The notes under the pieces are model-generated. The model ran no database searches. It saw only the letters and a list, made by a program, of their open reading frames with translations, and was not told the DNA's origin. This document shows, in pieces, positions 5,715 through 6,850 of a stretch of 6,850 nucleotides of DNA. Position 1 is the first letter of the stretch. Each line of letters begins with the position of its first letter. Position numbers and translations under genes: made by a program. This DNA is from Clostridia bacterium (GTDB lineage Bacteria > Bacillota > Clostridia > Oscillospirales > CAG-272). Location of the stretch: assembly GCA_024404655.1 (NCBI GenBank), contig JAKSPR010000157.1:1-6850 (forward strand), in the 5' to 3' direction.

Positions 5715-6850
5715 TTAATCTTCTGTTTTTTCTGCAGCCGCAATGGCCATCTCAAAAAGTTCTGTCATATAGGCATCCGGTTCCGTATCCGTTTCTTCAC
5801 GGCAGAAATGGCGGAACACTTCCACCGGGTCCGCTTCAAACTTTTCGAGTTCATCAACGGTCAGCGTCACGGTCGGGTTCTCGCTTTCAAAGGTTTTGCC
5901 GGACACCTCCAGAAGGTTCGGAAATATCCGTTTCAGTTCCGACAGAACTTCCAGTCCCGCATACTGATCGGTGATCCGGACCCGGACATAACCGTTTTTT
6001 ACCTCATCCGGATATTCTCCGTCAAGCACTTCGGCCAGGGTGCCGGCGATCGTGGTCCTCCTGTGCAGAAGCGGCAGAGGGATCACAGTTTTTGTCATGG
6101 TGCCTGTATCAAAGATCGTCACGCTCTTTTCCTGCTTTTCTTCGACCCCGAAGGAATATTGCATCGGTGTGCCGCTGTAGCGGACGGTATCGGATACATC
6201 CTGAGGCTTGTGGATATGACCGAGTGCTGCATAGTCAAAGCCGTTGAAAACGCCCGCTGACACCTGAGATGCAAATCCTATCACGGCAGCGCGGTCGCTG
6301 ACCGACGTTTCGGAATCCGTAATGAATGCATGGGACACGATGATATTCTTTTTCTCCGTATCCATTGTTTCGCGGATATGACCGGTCACGACCCGATAGG
6401 CGTCGTCAAGCGACCGGATCTCCTCCCGTTTTTCCGGGAAAATACTCTTCACTTTTTCTTCGGTGATCCAGGGGAGCAGATAGATATCCGCATCCGCAAA
6501 GGATACCCGCGGTACGTCACGTTCCAGAGCACCGGCAATATGCAGCCCGGCCCTTGATAGCAGATCACGGCAGCTTGACAGCCGTTCTGCGCTGTCGTGG
6601 TTCCCGGCGATCAGGATAACAGTAAGCCCGCATTCTGCGCAGAGACGTGTCATGGCGTCGTCATACAGCCGGATCGCCTCCCCCGATGCAACGGCACGGT
6701 CGAAGACATCCCCGGCAATGATCACAGCATCAACGGCCTGTTCTGATGCAATGTCACAGATCTTGTCAAGGAAAAATTTCTGATCATCAAGGAGCCTCCG
6801 GTCTCCCTCCATGGCACCGAGATGCCAGTCCGATGTATGAAGAAGTTTCA
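5715..6850 (-). CDS. sbcD: Exonuclease subunit SbcD (Mre11-like nuclease), lacking only the first base of its start codon
   Basis: The nuclease subunit of SbcCD, a manganese-dependent calcineurin-like phosphoesterase that cuts DNA ends and hairpins opened by SbcC. The frame is open to the right edge: the last two window bases read TG on the minus strand and are followed by KLLHTSDWHLGAMEGDRR, the usual family N-terminus. The start codon is therefore almost surely ATG with its A at position 6851, giving 378 residues. The metal-binding motifs are all present: SDWH (D8, H10), IIAGDVFD (D48), IAGNHD (N84, H85, D86), VSHAF (H174) and GHIH (H212, H214). RYSGTPMQYSFGVEE, after the last motif, is also typical. 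The C-terminal part (from about 265) fits the SbcD capping/C-terminal domain. An internal ATG at 6812 would drop the first metal-binding motif and is not the start. The ribosome-binding site and promoter lie outside the window. The stop at 5717-5715 is followed after 77 bases by sbcC. Confidence 0.97.
   Translation of the reverse strand, partial: KLLHTSDWHLGAMEGDRRLLDDQKFFLDKICDIASEQAVDAVIIAGDVFDRAVASGEAIRLYDDAMTRLCAECGLTVILIAGNHDSAERLSSCRDLLSRAGLHIAGALERDVPRVSFADADIYLLPWITEEKVKSIFPEKREEIRSLDDAYRVVTGHIRETMDTEKKNIIVSHAFITDSETSVSDRAAVIGFASQVSAGVFNGFDYAALGHIHKPQDVSDTVRYSGTPMQYSFGVEEKQEKSVTIFDTGTMTKTVIPLPLLHRRTTIAGTLAEVLDGEYPDEVKNGYVRVRITDQYAGLEVLSELKRIFPNLLEVSGKTFESENPTVTLTVDELEKFEADPVEVFRHFCREETDTEPDAYMTELFEMAIAAAEKTED

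Noticed and set aside
5715..6812. SbcD starting at the internal ATG at 6812
   Set aside because: That start would remove the metal-binding SDWHLG motif, which is encoded in frame just upstream up to the window edge.

Overview
The window comes from a low-to-mid G+C bacterium, most likely a Bacillota (Clostridia-like) organism. The reasons are strong GAGGTGA-type Shine-Dalgarno sequences, a near-consensus sigma-A promoter, the style of the SbcCD pair, and an IS200/IS605-type transposon end of the kind common in that phylum. This is inference; no rRNA or other phylogenetic marker is present. All four genes lie on the minus strand, so transcription runs from high to low coordinates.

In order of transcription: (1) sbcD, the Mre11-like nuclease subunit, from the right edge to 5715. 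The window cuts it only at the first base of its start codon. (2) sbcC, the Rad50-like ATPase with a zinc hook, 5637-2977. The 77-base gap between them holds a strong hairpin whose loop is complementary to the sbcC ribosome-binding site. Together they make the SbcCD DNA-end-processing complex. (3) A 335-base gene-free stretch, 2642-2976. It holds a perfect 11-bp inverted repeat with a second one nested in it, an orphan IS200/IS605-like right end at about 2689-2740, and a strong ribosome-binding site followed by only seven codons. It looks like the scar of a small mobile element. (4) An AAA-type ATPase fused to a DUF234-like C-terminal domain with a PD-(D/E)XK-like motif, 2572-1184. It has its own very good promoter (TTGAAA-17-TATAAT) and a visibly more AT-rich sequence than its neighbours. 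(5) The N-terminal 367 residues of an FAD-dependent oxidoreductase, 1103 to the left edge.

sbcD and sbcC almost certainly work together. The ATPase looks like a separate accessory gene, possibly acquired horizontally, between the sbcDC operon and a metabolic oxidoreductase. The oxidoreductase may be read through from the ATPase promoter, since neither a terminator nor a convincing promoter is visible in the 80-base gap.

I found no tRNA, rRNA, CRISPR array or complete transposase gene. The most interesting items are the mobile-element scar (possibly an orphan omega-RNA-like remnant), the ATPase-nuclease-like accessory gene, and the hairpin placed to control sbcC translation.
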